64,000 bases of DNA from Aquipseudomonas alcaligenes MRY13-0052 (GCA_000474255.1 BATO01000018.1:23437-87436); one strand, 5' to 3'; shown: positions 12,655 to 22,286, counted from the first letter of the stretch. Notes: a model not told the origin generated them from the sequence alone. Translations and numbers: made by a program.

Positions 12655-13353
12655 ATGAGCAACGTCGACCACGCTGAAATCGCCAAATTCGAAGCCCTCG
12701 CCCATCGCTGGTGGGACCGCGAAAGCGAGTTCAAACCGCTGCACGACATCAACCCCCTGCGGGTCAACTGGATCGACGAGCGCGCCCGCCTCGCCGGCAA
12801 GACGGTGCTCGACGTCGGCTGCGGCGGCGGCATCCTCAGCGAGGCCATGGCCCAGCGTGGCGCCAAGGTCACCGGCATCGACATGGGTGAAGCGCCCCTG
12901 GCCGTCGCCCGCCTGCATCAGCTGGAATCCGGCGTGCCGGTGGAATACTGCCGCATCACCGCCGAAGAGCTGGCCGCCGAGATGCCCGGCCAGTTCGATG
13001 TGGTCACCTGCCTGGAGATGCTCGAACACGTGCCGGACCCGGCCTCGGTGATCCGCGCCTGCCAGACCCTGGTCAAGCCGGGCGGCCAGGTGTTCTTCTC
13101 CACCATCAACCGCAACCCCAAGGCCTACCTGTTCGCCATCGTGGGCGCCGAATACATCATGAACCTGCTGCCCCGCGGCACCCATGACTTCAAGAAATTC
13201 ATCCGCCCCTCCGAGCTGGGCGCCTGGAGCCGCGCCGCCGGCCTTCAGGTGAAGGACATCATCGGCCTCACCTACAACCCCCTCACCAAGCACTACAAGC
13301 TGGCCAGCGACGTGGACGTCAACTACATGATCCACACGCTGCGCGAGGAGTGA
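12655..13353 (+). CDS. ubiG: Ubiquinone biosynthesis O-methyltransferase
   Basis: SAM-dependent methyltransferase carrying out both O-methylation steps of ubiquinone synthesis. The product is 232 residues with the UbiG signature [20 protein letters not shown] near the N-terminus, SAM motif VLDVGCGGG, and [10 protein letters not shown] good AAAGGTG precedes ATG 12655. The stop at 13351-13353 is 5 nt from the mupP ATG, whose ribosome binding site lies inside the ubiG 3' end. Confidence 0.96.
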   Translation: MSNVDHAEIAKFEALAHRWWDRESEFKPLHDINPLRVNWIDERARLAGKTVLDVGCGGGILSEAMAQRGAKVTGIDMGEAPLAVARLHQLESGVPVEYCRITAEELAAEMPGQFDVVTCLEMLEHVPDPASVIRACQTLVKPGGQVFFSTINRNPKAYLFAIVGAEYIMNLLPRGTHDFKKFIRPSELGAWSRAAGLQVKDIIGLTYNPLTKHYKLASDVDVNYMIHTLREE

Positions 13354-13358
13354 CCGGC

Positions 13359-14030
13359 ATGCGCCTCAGAGCGGTACTCTTCGACATGGACGGCACCCTG
13401 CTGGACTCGGCACCGGACTTCATCGCCGTGACCCAGGCCATGCGCGTCGACCGGGGCCTGCCGGCCCTGGACGACAAACTGGTGCGCGACCAGGTCTCCG
13501 GCGGCGCCCGTGCCATGGTCGCCGCCGCCTTCAACATGGACCCGCAAGCCGAGGGCTTCGAAACCCTGCGTCAGGAATTCCTGGAGCGCTACCAGGCCCA
13601 TTGCGCCGTGCTCACCCGCCCCTTCGACGGCATCGATGCACTGCTGCAGGATATCGAGAAGGCACGCCTGATCTGGGGCGTGGTCACCAACAAGCCGGTG
13701 CGCTACGCCGAGCCGATCATGCAGCAGCTCGGCCTGGCCGAACGCTCGGCGATCCTCATCTGCCCGGACCACGTGAAGAACAGCAAGCCCGACCCCGAGC
13801 CCCTGCTCCTGGCCTGCAGCCGCCTGCAGCTGGACCCGGCCAGCGTGCTCTTCGTCGGTGACGACCTGCGTGACATCGAGTCCGGCCGCGCCGCCGGAAC
13901 CCGCACCGCCGCCGTCACCTATGGCTACATCCACCCCGACGACAACCCCAGCCACTGGGGCGCCGACGTGGTCGTCGACCACCCCCTCGAACTGCGCGCC
14001 GTACTCGATCGCGCGCTGTGTAGCTGCTGA
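13359..14030 (+). CDS. mupP: N-acetylmuramic acid 6-phosphate phosphatase (HAD family)
   Basis: A HAD-superfamily phosphatase of 223 residues with catalytic [10 protein letters not shown] (nucleophile D9, acid D11), TNKP, and [18 protein letters not shown] as the later HAD motifs. It resembles phosphoglycolate phosphatase, but in Pseudomonas the gene directly after ubiG is MupP, which dephosphorylates MurNAc-6-P in the AnmK/MupP/AmgK/MurU cell-wall recycling route that contributes to fosfomycin tolerance. ATG 13359 is chosen over an in-frame GTG at 13350 because GAGGAG sits 8 nt upstream. Confidence 0.9.
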   Translation: MRLRAVLFDMDGTLLDSAPDFIAVTQAMRVDRGLPALDDKLVRDQVSGGARAMVAAAFNMDPQAEGFETLRQEFLERYQAHCAVLTRPFDGIDALLQDIEKARLIWGVVTNKPVRYAEPIMQQLGLAERSAILICPDHVKNSKPDPEPLLLACSRLQLDPASVLFVGDDLRDIESGRAAGTRTAAVTYGYIHPDDNPSHWGADVVVDHPLELRAVLDRALCSC

Positions 14031-14055
14031 CGCAGCAGGGGCGAGCTTCAAGCCA

Positions 14056-14107
14056 CAAGCTGCAAGACGCCCCCTCACCCTACTTTCAGCTTCAGGCTTG
14101 CAGCTTG
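14056..14107. repeat. Intergenic 11-bp inverted repeat
   Basis: The 11-mer CAAGCTGCAAG (14056-14066) is repeated as its exact complement CTTGCAGCTTG (14097-14107), and related AGCTTCAAG/GCTTGCAG words surround it. It fills the 99-bp gap between mupP and the SDR gene. It resembles the AAGCTGCAAGCTT-type palindromic words dispersed in pseudomonad intergenic DNA and could fold in mRNA, but it has no U-tract. Confidence 0.55.
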
Positions 14108-14129
14108 CAGCTCTCCGAAGGAGCCCGAC

Positions 14130-14870
14130 ATGTTCCAATATTCCGCCCGCCCCGACCTGCTCAAGGGCCGGGTCATCCTGATCACCGGCGCAGGCCGCGG
14201 CATCGGCGCCGCTGCCGCCAAGGCCTTCGCGGCCCACGGTGCCACCGTGCTGTTGCTGGGCAAGACCGAAGCCAACCTCAACCAGGTCTATGACGAGATC
14301 GAAGCGGCGGGCCACCCCCAGCCGGCGGTGATCCCCTTCAACCTGGAAACCGCCCAGCCGTACCAGTACGACGAACTGTCGGCCATGGTGGAGAACGAAT
14401 TCGGCCGCCTCGACGGCCTGCTGCACAACGCCTCCATCATCGGCCCGCGCACGCCGATGGAGCAGCTATCCGGCGACAACTTCATGCGTGTCATGCAGAT
14501 CAACGTCAACGCCATGTTCATGCTGACCAGCACCCTGCTGCCGCTGCTCAAGCTGTCCAGCGACGCCTCGGTGGTCTTCACCTCCAGCAGCGTTGGCCGC
14601 AAGGGTCGCGCCTACTGGGGCGCCTACGGGGTTTCCAAGTTCGCCACCGAAGGCCTGATGCAGACCCTGGCCGACGAACTGGACGGCATCGCCAACGTCC
14701 GCTCCAACAGCGTCAACCCCGGCGCCACCCGCACCAGCATGCGCTCCCAGGCCTACCCGGGCGAGAACCCGGAAAACAATCCGCTGCCCGACGCCATCAT
14801 GCCGGTCTACCTCTACCTCATGGGCGCCGACAGCACCGGCGTCAACGGCCAGGCCTTCGACGCCCAGTAA
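14130..14870 (+). CDS. YciK-like short-chain dehydrogenase/reductase
   Basis: A 246-residue SDR with Rossmann motif GAGRGIGAAAA near residues 21-31, NAS(I) in HNASIIGP, active-site Ser in TSSSVG and YGVSKFA for the Tyr/Lys pair. It is closest in appearance to E. coli YciK, an SDR without a settled substrate. AAGGAG precedes ATG 14130. It lies in the ubiG-mupP direction, separated by a 99-bp palindrome-rich gap. Confidence 0.85.
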   Translation: MFQYSARPDLLKGRVILITGAGRGIGAAAAKAFAAHGATVLLLGKTEANLNQVYDEIEAAGHPQPAVIPFNLETAQPYQYDELSAMVENEFGRLDGLLHNASIIGPRTPMEQLSGDNFMRVMQINVNAMFMLTSTLLPLLKLSSDASVVFTSSSVGRKGRAYWGAYGVSKFATEGLMQTLADELDGIANVRSNSVNPGATRTSMRSQAYPGENPENNPLPDAIMPVYLYLMGADSTGVNGQAFDAQ

Positions 14871-14888
14871 CCCGACACCCCGCCTCAC

Positions 14889-14911
14889 GCGGCGACCGCA
14901 ACGGTCGCCGC
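14889..14911 (+). terminator. GC-rich hairpin after the SDR gene (no U-tract)
   Basis: A perfect 10-bp stem (14889-14898 with 14902-14911, loop caa) lies 19 nt past the SDR stop. It is followed by C residues rather than T, so it is not a canonical intrinsic terminator; it may protect the mRNA 3' end. Confidence 0.35.
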
Positions 14912-15121
14912 CCCCCCTCCGCCATTAAACCGGCACCGCCCTCTCGTGAACGGCATCACATTGCCAGGCTTGCGCCAATCCACCGGCAAAAGCTTGCCAC
15001 AGGCTTTTTGCCACTACAGTTAACACCTTGAATCCAAACGCTTTTGAAGACGGAAAACGGTTCTGGCACGGAAATCGCTCTATGCCTGGTGTCGTCGCTT
15101 CGAGCGTCAGAGGTTCGCCAA

Positions 15122-16048
15122 ATGGTCCCGTCCATCCCTACCAACACCATAGATTTCGATGCTGCCAAGCTTCAGCGCCTGGGCTTTACCAGCCCGGCCC
15201 AAAGCAAGCTGCGGCAGATGACCCTGCTGGAACTGCGTCGCCAGTTGAGCATGCAACTGCAGACCAGCCTGGATGTGGAACGCATCGTCAGCCTGTTCTT
15301 CCGTGAAGTGCAGCGCCTCGTCCCCCTCGACGCCCTGGCCTACCAGCACCAGAGCAGCGACCTGCGCCTGGAATACGGCGAACGCGCCGCCCACTCGGCC
15401 GGCTACCGCCTGAGCCACGAGGGCGAGTACCTGGGCGAGCTGATCTTCCGCCGCCGCCAGCGTTTCGACGATGCCGAACTGAGCCAGCTCGAATCGCTGC
15501 TCGCCTGCATGCTCTTCCCGCTGCGCAACGCCCTGCTCTACCGCACTGCGGTGCAATCGGCACTGCGCGACCCGCTGACCGACACCGGCAACCGCATCGC
15601 CATGGACCAGGCGCTGCAACGCGAGGTGGACCTGGCGCGGCGCAGCCAACAGCCGCTGTCGGTGCTGATGCTGGACATCGACCACTTCAAGCGCGTCAAC
15701 GACGAATACGGCCACAGCACCGGCGACGAAGTGCTCAAAGCCGTGGCCGCCACCCTCAAGGGCAAGCTGCGTAACGTCGACATGGTGTTCCGCTACGGCG
15801 GCGAGGAATTCCTCGTCCTGCTCTCCAACACCTGCCGCGAAGCCGCCGGCATGGTCGGCGAGCGCCTGCGCATGGGCGTGATGGAGATCCAGCACCTGGT
15901 GGGCGGCCGCCCCATCGAGCTGTCGATGAGCCTGGGCTGCGCCACGCTGCTGCCGGCCGAATCGGTGGACAGCCTGCTGCGCCGTGCCGACAGCGCCCTC
16001 TATGTGGCCAAGCGCACCGGCCGCAATCGCCTGTCCATGGCTGGCTAA
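15122..16048 (+). CDS. Diguanylate cyclase with N-terminal GAF-like region
   Basis: Synthesises cyclic di-GMP from two GTP. It is 308 residues with no membrane segments. The N-terminal half (about 30-140) looks like a GAF-type sensor; the C-terminal half is a GGDEF domain with LTDTGNRIAMD, DIDHFKRVND and an intact active site GGEEF at 226-230. An inhibitory I-site RNVD (217-220) lies exactly five residues before it, so product inhibition is expected. ATG 15122 is chosen because AGAGG lies 8 nt upstream. The position upstream of rluB matches the cytosolic cyclase recalled as PA3177, linked to biofilm responses. Confidence 0.9.
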   Translation: MVPSIPTNTIDFDAAKLQRLGFTSPAQSKLRQMTLLELRRQLSMQLQTSLDVERIVSLFFREVQRLVPLDALAYQHQSSDLRLEYGERAAHSAGYRLSHEGEYLGELIFRRRQRFDDAELSQLESLLACMLFPLRNALLYRTAVQSALRDPLTDTGNRIAMDQALQREVDLARRSQQPLSVLMLDIDHFKRVNDEYGHSTGDEVLKAVAATLKGKLRNVDMVFRYGGEEFLVLLSNTCREAAGMVGERLRMGVMEIQHLVGGRPIELSMSLGCATLLPAESVDSLLRRADSALYVAKRTGRNRLSMAG

Positions 16049-16076
16049 GCCCCGCCCAACGCGAACGACACCCACG

Positions 16077-16103
16077 AAAAAGGGGCCCATCGGGCCCCTT
16101 TTT
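16077..16103. terminator. Bidirectional terminator between diguanylate cyclase and rluB
   Basis: AAAAA, the stem GGGGCCC/GGGCCCC (16082-16088 with 16092-16098) and TTTTT form a symmetrical intrinsic terminator. It can stop the plus-strand cyclase transcript and the minus-strand rluB transcript, which converge here. Confidence 0.85.
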
Positions 16104-16118
16104 CATTGCATCGGCCAA

Positions 16119-17390
16119 TCAGCGCTTGCGGCCGAAACCGGGGCGCTGGCCCTCGCCTGCCGGCCCATTGGTGCGCTTGCTTACCGGGCGCGCCGGCTTG
16201 CGCTGCGGGCGTTCAGCCACTTCGCTGGCATCGCCCTGGGGCTTGCCACGGGGCTTCTTGGCCACATCACGCGGGCGCTCCGCCAGCGGCGTGCCACGGT
16301 TCTGCTCGCCACGGGCTGCCGGGCGCGGAGCGCGGGCGGGACGTTCGGCACCTTCGCCACGGGGGCTGCGTGCCGGGCGGTCAGAACCCTCGCCACGAGG
16401 AGCACGGGCCGGACGATCCGAACCTTCGCCACGCGGTGCACGGCTCGGGCGCTCAGCACCTTCGCCACGACCACGGGCAGGACGCTCGCCACCTTCGCTG
16501 CGCGGGCCACGGGCCGGGCGCTCATCGCCCTGGCGGCGGCCACGGCCGCTCACCGGCTTGACCAGCTTGCGCTGCATGCGCTCGACCTTGTCCTTGTGCT
16601 TGCTGGAAACCTCCGGCAGCTGGATAGGCTTGAGGCCCACTTCGCCACTGAGGATGTCCACTTCGGACTGGCCCATCTCGCGCCAGCGCCCCATGGTCAG
16701 CTCGGAGGTGAGGAACACCGGGCCGAAACGCACGCGCTTCAGGCGGCTGACCACCAAGCCCTGGGATTCCCACAGGCGACGTACTTCGCGGTTGCGGCCT
16801 TCCATCACCACGCAGTGGTACCAATGGTTGAAACCTTCGCCGCCGGGCGCTTCCTGGATGTCGGTGAACTTGGCGGGGCCGTCTTCCAGCATCACGCCGT
16901 TCTTCAGGTTCTCCAGGATCTCCTCGGTGACTTCGCCCCGCACGCGCACGGCGTACTCGCGGTCCATCTCGTAGGAGGGGTGCATCAGGCGGTTGGCCAG
17001 CTCACCGTCGGTGGTGAACAGCAGCAGGCCGGTGGTGTTAATGTCCAGACGACCGATGTTGATCCAGCGGCCAGCGCGCAGACGCGGCAGGCGCTCGAAT
17101 ACGGTGGGGCGGCCTTCCGGGTCGTCGCGGGTGCAGACTTCGCCGTCGGGCTTGTTGTAGATCAGCACGCGGCGGACGGCTTCGGTCTCTTCCTCGCGCT
17201 TGAGCAGGCGGCCGTCGACGCTGATGGCGTCGTGACGGTCGACGCGCTGGCCGAGGGTCGCGGCCACGCCGTTGACCTTGACGCGGCCTTCGGTGATCCA
17301 GGCCTCGATGTCGCGGCGCGAAGCCAGGCCAATGCGAGCCAGGACCTTCTGCAGCTTTTCCCCAGCGGGGCTGTATTCGTCTTCGTTCAT
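16119..17390 (-). CDS. rluB: 23S rRNA pseudouridine(2605) synthase with long Arg-rich tail
   Basis: Isomerises U2605 of 23S rRNA. It is 423 residues. Residues about 11-60 are an S4 RNA-binding domain ([17 protein letters not shown]) and 70-250 the RsuA/RluB catalytic domain with [12 protein letters not shown], whose aspartate is D116. Residues from 282 on form a low-complexity disordered tail dominated by repeats such as [15 protein letters not shown] 17390 is chosen because GGGAGG stands about 7 nt upstream; an ATG 8 codons earlier has no such site. It is the last gene of a minus-strand scpA-scpB group. Confidence 0.93.
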   Translation of the reverse strand: MNEDEYSPAGEKLQKVLARIGLASRRDIEAWITEGRVKVNGVAATLGQRVDRHDAISVDGRLLKREEETEAVRRVLIYNKPDGEVCTRDDPEGRPTVFERLPRLRAGRWINIGRLDINTTGLLLFTTDGELANRLMHPSYEMDREYAVRVRGEVTEEILENLKNGVMLEDGPAKFTDIQEAPGGEGFNHWYHCVVMEGRNREVRRLWESQGLVVSRLKRVRFGPVFLTSELTMGRWREMGQSEVDILSGEVGLKPIQLPEVSSKHKDKVERMQRKLVKPVSGRGRRQGDERPARGPRSEGGERPARGRGEGAERPSRAPRGEGSDRPARAPRGEGSDRPARSPRGEGAERPARAPRPAARGEQNRGTPLAERPRDVAKKPRGKPQGDASEVAERPQRKPARPVSKRTNGPAGEGQRPGFGRKR

Positions 17391-17478
17391 CTGGGCACCT
17401 CCCGGTGTAGTCATTCAAAAAGGTCGCGCATCATACGCGGCGGGCGAACCTCAGGCTAGCTCAGCGCGTGCGGGGTCG

Positions 17479-17658
17479 TCAGTGTTTTCGCCGGCCGGTC
17501 GCGGCCAGGGCCAGCAGGCGCATATCGGCTTCGGCCAGCACCTCGCGGCGCGCCTGCTTGCCGAGCTTCTTCCAGCCCTTGATTTCGCTGCGGGTACGTC
17601 CGCACCCCCGGCAAACGTCGTCGGCAAACTGGCAAACCTTGATGCAGGGGTCCTTCAT
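17479..17658 (-). CDS. DUF1289 small cysteine-rich protein
   Basis: A 59-residue protein with the DUF1289 pattern CIKVCxFxxDxxxCRGCGRTRSEI, whose four cysteines probably bind a metal. Function is unknown. ATG 17658 (MKDPCIKVCQF) is supported by GAGG 7 nt upstream, and the upstream in-frame extension overlaps scpB. It lies 22 nt after the scpB stop, so it is likely the third gene of the scpA-scpB operon. Confidence 0.85.
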   Translation of the reverse strand: MKDPCIKVCQFADDVCRGCGRTRSEIKGWKKLGKQARREVLAEADMRLLALAATGRRKH

Positions 17659-17680
17659 CGCAGCGCCTCGTCTTGTGGCC

Positions 17681-18502
17681 TCAGTGACGGGTCTCGTCAG
17701 GCGCCTCATCGAACAGCGCCTCGTCGCCCGCTTCCACCCCGGCGGGCTCCTCGCCCGCCGGTTGCTCGGCGTCGGCGTCGGCGACGGGCAGGTCGTCGAA
17801 GTCGATCTTCAACCCCTGCTCCATGGTGTCCAGTTCCGCCAGCAGCGAGCGGAAGCTGGTTTCTTCGCGGGGCTCGGCGGGCTCTTCGCCCGCCAGGTCG
17901 GCGCGCGCCTGCAAACCTTCGGGCACCGGCACGTCGACGTCATCGAGGGCCAGCACCGGCTCGGGCTCCAGCTCTCTCAGGGCGGCGAGCGGCGGCAGGT
18001 CATCGAGGTTCTTCAGGTTGAAATGGTCGAGGAAGCCCTTGGTGGTGGCGAACATCGCCGGGCGGCCGGGCACATCGCGGTAACCGACCACACGGATCCA
18101 CTCGCGCTCGATCAGCGTCTTGACGATCTGGCTGTTCACCGCCACGCCACGGATGTCCTCGATCTCGCCCCGGGTGATCGGCTGGCGGTAGGCGATCAGC
18201 GCCAGGGTTTCCAGCATCGCGCGGGAATAACGCTGCGGGCGCTCCTCCCACAGGCGGCCGACCCAGGGCGCGAACCGTTCACGCACCTGCAGGCGGTAAC
18301 CGGATGCCACTTCCTTGAGTTCGAAGGCGCGCCCCTTGCAGGAGGTGGCCAGGATCGCCAGTGCGGCACGGATCTGCGCGAGCTCCGGTCGCTCGGCCTC
18401 CTCGAACAGCTCGGCGATGCGCTCCAGCGACAGCGGCTTGCCGGAAGCCAGCAGGTACGCCTCGAGCAGGGAGGCCAGCTCCTTGGGGTCGTTAAGGTTC
18501 AT
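17681..18502 (-). CDS. scpB: Segregation and condensation protein B
   Basis: ScpB is a winged-helix (kite) subunit that dimerises and binds ScpA in the SMC-ScpAB chromosome condensation complex. The product is 273 residues. The tandem winged-helix core covers about 1-170, with YSRAMLETLALIAYRQPITR and FATTKGFLDHFNLKNLDDLP. An acidic tail of about 90 residues, rich in E, P and D, follows and is longer than in Bacillus. The ATG directly abuts the scpA stop. The smc gene is not in the window. Confidence 0.93.
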   Translation of the reverse strand: MNLNDPKELASLLEAYLLASGKPLSLERIAELFEEAERPELAQIRAALAILATSCKGRAFELKEVASGYRLQVRERFAPWVGRLWEERPQRYSRAMLETLALIAYRQPITRGEIEDIRGVAVNSQIVKTLIEREWIRVVGYRDVPGRPAMFATTKGFLDHFNLKNLDDLPPLAALRELEPEPVLALDDVDVPVPEGLQARADLAGEEPAEPREETSFRSLLAELDTMEQGLKIDFDDLPVADADAEQPAGEEPAGVEAGDEALFDEAPDETRH

Positions 18503-19327
18503 CTACTCGGCTCTTGCGCGGACGTGGATGGGTGCAAAGGCCTCATTCTGCACCAGTTCCACCAGTTGTTCCTTGATCAGCTCCAGCACTGCCATGAAGG
18601 TCACCACCACACCCAATCGCCCTTCTTCGGCGGTGAACAGGCTGACGAACGGCAGGAAGGCGCCCCCCTTGAGGCGCTCCAGCACTTCACTCATGCGCTC
18701 GCGGGTGGACAGCGCCTCGCGGGTCACCTGGTGGCTTTCGAACATGTCGGCGCGGCGCAGCACCTCGGCCATGGACAGCAGCAATTCTTCCAGGCTCACA
18801 TCCGGCAGCAGCTTGCGGGCCCGCGCCTCGGGAGCATCCAAGCGCGGCACGGTGTTGTCGCGGCCAACCCGGGGCAACATGTCGATGCCTTCGGCGGCGG
18901 CCTTGTAGCGCTCATACTCCTGCAGGCGGCGAATCAGCTCGGCGCGCGGGTCTTCTTCCTCGACCTCCGCCTCGTTGGAGCGCGGCAACAACATGCGCGA
19001 CTTGATCTCGGCGAGCATGGCGGCCATCACCAGGTACTCGGCGGCCAGCTCCAGACGCACCGATTTCATCAGCTCGACATAGCCCATGTATTGGCGAGTG
19101 ATCTCCGCCACGGGGATGTCGAGGATGTTGATGTTCTGCTTGCGGATCAGATAAAGCAGCAGGTCGAGCGGCCCTTCGAAGGCTTCGAGGAACACCTCCA
19201 GGGCATCCGGCGGGATATAGAGGTCGATGGGCAGCTCGGTGACCGCCTGCCCGTAGACCAGGGCGAACGGCAGTTCCTGCTGGGCACCGGCCTGGCTATC
19301 GACCCGGGGCGTAGCCTCTGCACTCAC
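18503..19327 (-). CDS. scpA: Segregation and condensation protein A
   Basis: The kleisin subunit that bridges SMC heads. It is 274 residues with the N-terminal FEGPLDLLLYLIRKQNINILDIPVAEITRQY block, the AEYLVMAAMLAEIKSRMLLP helix, and a C-terminal winged helix. The start is GTG 19327, which overlaps the preceding Sua5-family gene by four bases (GTGA), so translation is coupled. It forms a unit with scpB and the DUF1289 gene. Confidence 0.93.
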   Translation of the reverse strand: MSAEATPRVDSQAGAQQELPFALVYGQAVTELPIDLYIPPDALEVFLEAFEGPLDLLLYLIRKQNINILDIPVAEITRQYMGYVELMKSVRLELAAEYLVMAAMLAEIKSRMLLPRSNEAEVEEEDPRAELIRRLQEYERYKAAAEGIDMLPRVGRDNTVPRLDAPEARARKLLPDVSLEELLLSMAEVLRRADMFESHQVTREALSTRERMSEVLERLKGGAFLPFVSLFTAEEGRLGVVVTFMAVLELIKEQLVELVQNEAFAPIHVRARAE

Positions 19328-19959
19328 GCCTCGGCGTCCGTCAGGAAGGGCGCCGGGTCACCACACCCCGCGCGCACCAGGCGCGGCTCGCCTTCGGACA
19401 GGTCGACCACGGTGGAGGCTTCCATGCCGCCATAACCGCCGTCGATGATCAGGTCCACCTGGTGCTCGAGGATCTGGCGCATCTCGTAGGGATCGCTCAT
19501 CGGCAGGGCTTCACCGGGCAGGGTCAGGGTGGCGCTCATCAAGGGCGCGCCCAGCTCCTCCAGCAACGCCAGGGCGATAGGGTGGTCCGGCACCCGCAGG
19601 CCGATGGTGCGGCGCTTGGGGTGCAGCAGCATGCGCGGCACTTCGCGGGTGGCGCTGAGGATGAAGGTGTAAGGCCCGGGCGTATGCGCCTTGAGCAGGC
19701 GGAACGCAGCGGTGTCGACCTTGGCGAACAGCCCCAGCTCGGAAAGGTCGCGGCAGACCAGGGTGAAGTTGTGCTTGTCATCCAGGCGGCGCAGGCGGCG
19801 GATGCGTTCCACGCCGTTCTTCTCGCCGATGGCGCAGCCGACCGCATAAGAGGAGTCGGTGGGATAGACGATCACGCCCCCCGCCCTGACGATCTCCACC
19901 GCCTGTTTGATCAGCCGCGGCTGGGGATTCTCCGGGTGGACCTGGAAAAACTGACTCAC
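19324..19959 (-). CDS. Sua5/YciO/YrdC family protein (YciO-type)
   Basis: A 211-residue YrdC-fold protein beginning [19 protein letters not shown]. Visible motifs are [12 protein letters not shown], the KR(x)R cluster [23 protein letters not shown] and the SATLTLPGE loop. The family includes the TsaC/Sua5 enzymes making threonylcarbamoyl-AMP for tRNA t6A, but YciO-type proteins resemble TsaC without a firmly established role, so no symbol is given. GTG 19959 is chosen since GGGAGA precedes it and family members start MSQFF. It overlaps scpA by four bases. Confidence 0.85.
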   Translation of the reverse strand: MSQFFQVHPENPQPRLIKQAVEIVRAGGVIVYPTDSSYAVGCAIGEKNGVERIRRLRRLDDKHNFTLVCRDLSELGLFAKVDTAAFRLLKAHTPGPYTFILSATREVPRMLLHPKRRTIGLRVPDHPIALALLEELGAPLMSATLTLPGEALPMSDPYEMRQILEHQVDLIIDGGYGGMEASTVVDLSEGEPRLVRAGCGDPAPFLTDAEA

Positions 19960-19972
19960 GTTATCTCCCTGC

Positions 19973-20836
19973 TCAGCGTTCAGTTGGTCGTTGTGCATGT
20001 TGGAAACGCGCCGCCAGGGGCGGCAGGTCCTCCGGTATGGGTCGGTACACGCCCAGCTCCGACCAGTCCCCAGGTGCGTGGAAATCGCTGCCGGCACTCA
20101 CCAGCAAGCCGAATTCGCGGGCGAGAATGGTCAACACGCCCACCTGCTCCGCAGGCTGCATACCGTTGACCACCTCTATGGCGTGGCCGCCGGCGGCGAT
20201 GAAATCCGCCACCAGCTTGCGACGCTTGGTCTTAGTGAAGTCGTAATGGTAGGGATGCGCCAGGCTGATCCAGGCCCCGGCGGCACGCAGCGTACCCACC
20301 GCCTCGGCCAGGGGCGGCCAGTGCTGCTTGACGTCGCCGAGCTTGCCCGAGCCCAGCCATTTGCGGAAGGCCTCGGCACGGTCGCGCACATGCTTCTCGC
20401 GCACCAGGAACTCGGCGAAATGCGGGCGTGCCGGCGCGTTGCCGCTGTCGCCCAGTTCGCGCTGGATCGCCCGCGCGCCTTCCAGCGCCCCGGGCATGCC
20501 CTTGGCGGTCAGGCGCCGGTCGATCTCCTCGGCACGCGACCAGCGGCCCTGGTGCAGGTCGGCGATGGCCTGGCGCAGCTCTGGCGCCTCCTGACGGAAG
20601 GCATAGCCGAGCACGTGAATCGTGGCGCCGCCCCAGGTGCAGGACAGCTCCACGCCGTTTATCAGTTCGATGTCCAGGTCGGCGGCGGCGCTACGCGCTT
20701 CCTCCAGCCCTTCGAGGGTGTCATGGTCGGTCAGCGCCAGCACCCGCACGCCCTTTTCATGGGCGCGCGCCACCAGTACGGCGGGCGCCAGGGCGCCGTC
20801 GGAGGCCGTGCTGTGACAGTGCAGATCAATGTGCAT
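19973..20836 (-). CDS. PHP-domain phosphoesterase, RNase AM-like
   Basis: A 287-residue PHP protein with the metal-binding signature [11 protein letters not shown] at the N-terminus, [18 protein letters not shown] and SAGSDFH. It matches E. coli YciV/TrpH (RNase AM), a 5'-3' exonuclease that trims rRNA 5' ends and hydrolyses 3',5'-bisphosphonucleotides. The ATG at 20836 begins MHIDLHCHS, exactly at the first metal motif as in relatives. It is divergent from yciB and 13 nt upstream of the Sua5-family gene. Confidence 0.88.
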   Translation of the reverse strand: MHIDLHCHSTASDGALAPAVLVARAHEKGVRVLALTDHDTLEGLEEARSAAADLDIELINGVELSCTWGGATIHVLGYAFRQEAPELRQAIADLHQGRWSRAEEIDRRLTAKGMPGALEGARAIQRELGDSGNAPARPHFAEFLVREKHVRDRAEAFRKWLGSGKLGDVKQHWPPLAEAVGTLRAAGAWISLAHPYHYDFTKTKRRKLVADFIAAGGHAIEVVNGMQPAEQVGVLTILAREFGLLVSAGSDFHAPGDWSELGVYRPIPEDLPPLAARFQHAQRPTER

Positions 20837-20867
20837 GGCGTGCGCTTTCGCTACGAGAATGGTTTGT

Positions 20868-20873
20868 TATTAT
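20868..20873 (+). promoter_or_regulatory. Probable -10 element of yciB
   Basis: TATTAT lies 29 nt before the yciB GTG start in an AT-rich island within the 66-bp divergent gap. The -35 candidate TTTCGC 16 nt upstream is weak, so confidence is low. Confidence 0.35.
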
Positions 20874-20902
20874 GCCGCCACATCCCGCTTCTGGCTGCCG
20901 CC

Positions 20903-21493
20903 GTGAAACAATTCATCGACTTCATCCCGCTCATCCTCTTCTTCATCGTTTACAAGCTCAAGCCACGCGCCATCGAATTCGCCGGGCACAGCGTCATGCT
21001 GGGCGGCATCTTCAGCGCCACCGCCGTGCTGATCGCCGCCTCGGTGGTGGTCTACGGGGCGATCTTCGTCACCCAGCGCCGCCTGGAAAAAGGCCAGTGG
21101 CTGACCCTGGCCGCCTGCCTGGTGTTCGGCGGCCTGACCCTGACCTTCCACAGCGAAACCTTCCTCAAATGGAAGGCGCCGGTGGTCAACTGGCTGTTCG
21201 CCCTGGGCTTCGCCGCCAGCCACTTCATCGGCGACAAGCCGCTGATCCAGCGCGTCATGGGCCACGCTGTCGCGCTGCCCCAGGCCATCTGGGTGCGCCT
21301 CAACCTGGCCTGGATCGTCTTCTTCCTGTTCTGTGGCTTCGCCAACCTTTATGTCGCCTTCACCTATCAAGAGTTCTGGGTCGACTTCAAAGTCTTCGGC
21401 AGCCTGGGCCTGACCCTGCTATTCCTCATCGGCCAGGGCATCTTCCTGGCGCGCCACATGCACGATCCCGAATCCGAAAAACCTCAAGAATAA
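20903..21493 (+). CDS. yciB: Septation protein A / inner membrane protein YciB
   Basis: A 196-residue integral membrane protein with about five hydrophobic segments, opening with [18 protein letters not shown] as the family does. It contains [20 protein letters not shown] and [15 protein letters not shown], both conserved in IspZ/YciB. It is linked to cell-envelope synthesis and division. The start is GTG 20903, since the hydrophobic N-terminus begins there; no strong ribosome binding site is visible. yciI follows after 8 nt. Confidence 0.92.
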   Translation: MKQFIDFIPLILFFIVYKLKPRAIEFAGHSVMLGGIFSATAVLIAASVVVYGAIFVTQRRLEKGQWLTLAACLVFGGLTLTFHSETFLKWKAPVVNWLFALGFAASHFIGDKPLIQRVMGHAVALPQAIWVRLNLAWIVFFLFCGFANLYVAFTYQEFWVDFKVFGSLGLTLLFLIGQGIFLARHMHDPESEKPQE

Positions 21494-21501
21494 GGACTGT
21501 C

Positions 21502-21798
21502 ATGCTCTACGCGATCATCTCCACCGATGTTGCCGACTCCCTGGAAAAACGCGTGGCCAACCGCCCCGCGCACCTCGTCCGCCTGGAGCAGTTGAAAGCC
21601 GAAGGCCGCCTGGTACTGGCCGGCCCGCACCCGGCCGTGGACAGCAACGACCCGGGCAGCGCCGGCTTCACCGGCAGCCTGGTCGTCGCCGAGTTCGAGT
21701 CCCTGGTCGCCGCCCAGTCCTGGGCCGATGCCGACCCATTCCGCACCTCGGGTGTCTACGCCAACGTGACCGTAAAACCCTTCAAGCAGGTCTTCTGA
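21502..21798 (+). CDS. yciI: YciI family protein
   Basis: A 98-residue single-domain ferredoxin-fold protein starting [17 protein letters not shown], with the conserved [22 protein letters not shown] block containing the His-Asp pair typical of YciI. The biochemical role is unsettled. AAGGA precedes ATG 21502, and the gene is packed after yciB, the same pairing as in many proteobacteria. Confidence 0.9.
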   Translation: MLYAIISTDVADSLEKRVANRPAHLVRLEQLKAEGRLVLAGPHPAVDSNDPGSAGFTGSLVVAEFESLVAAQSWADADPFRTSGVYANVTVKPFKQVF

Positions 21799-21839
21799 CA
21801 GCAGCACGCCGAATCCATTCGTAGGAAACAGGAGTTCCG

Positions 21840-22271
21840 ATGCGCCACGCCTCGCTGTCCCTGCTGTTCGCCCTGTCCTTGACCGTCGCGCTGGCCCAGG
21901 CCGAAGAGGCCCTGCCAACGGTGGCCCCCAACGTGGCGGTGGAGCCGCGCCCGGTGGAAAACGTCGCTGCCCAGGAGTTCACCGCCCTGCAGCAGCGCCT
22001 GGCGGAAAGCGAGCGCCAGCGCAACGAGCTGGCCGCCCAACTGGCCAACGGCACCACGGCCGAACGCGACACCGCCTTGCTGGCGCGCCTGCGCCAGGAA
22101 AACCAGCGCCTCAAGCTGCAACTCAAGGAGGCCCAGGCGGATCGCTCGCCGCGCCTGGTCAGCGACGACCAGATGTGGTTCGCCATCGGCGGCGGCGTCG
22201 CCCTGCTGTCGCTGCTGATCGGCCTGTTCGCCCGCGGCGGACGACGCCAGCCCCGCCCGTGGATCAACTGA
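21840..22271 (+). CDS. Membrane-anchored coiled-coil protein of unknown function
   Basis: A 143-residue protein with a signal-like N-terminus (LSLLFALSLTVALAQAEE), a coiled-coil region rich in E, Q, R and L (about 45-100), then one transmembrane helix (MWFAIGGGVALLSLLIGLFA) and a short basic tail. The layout resembles the C-terminal half of TIGR04211-type SH3/coiled-coil proteins, without the SH3 domain. Pseudomonas relatives are sometimes mislabelled as initiation factor 2; nothing here supports that. A good AGGAG precedes the ATG. It lies 15 nt before the response regulator. Confidence 0.75.
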   Translation: MRHASLSLLFALSLTVALAQAEEALPTVAPNVAVEPRPVENVAAQEFTALQQRLAESERQRNELAAQLANGTTAERDTALLARLRQENQRLKLQLKEAQADRSPRLVSDDQMWFAIGGGVALLSLLIGLFARGGRRQPRPWIN

Positions 22272-22286
22272 TGCGAAACGACGGCC

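Noticed and set aside
19991..21493. A much longer version of yciB starting inside the PHP gene region
   Set aside because: The extra 300 residues are antisense to the PHP gene; YciB similarity begins at GTG 20903.
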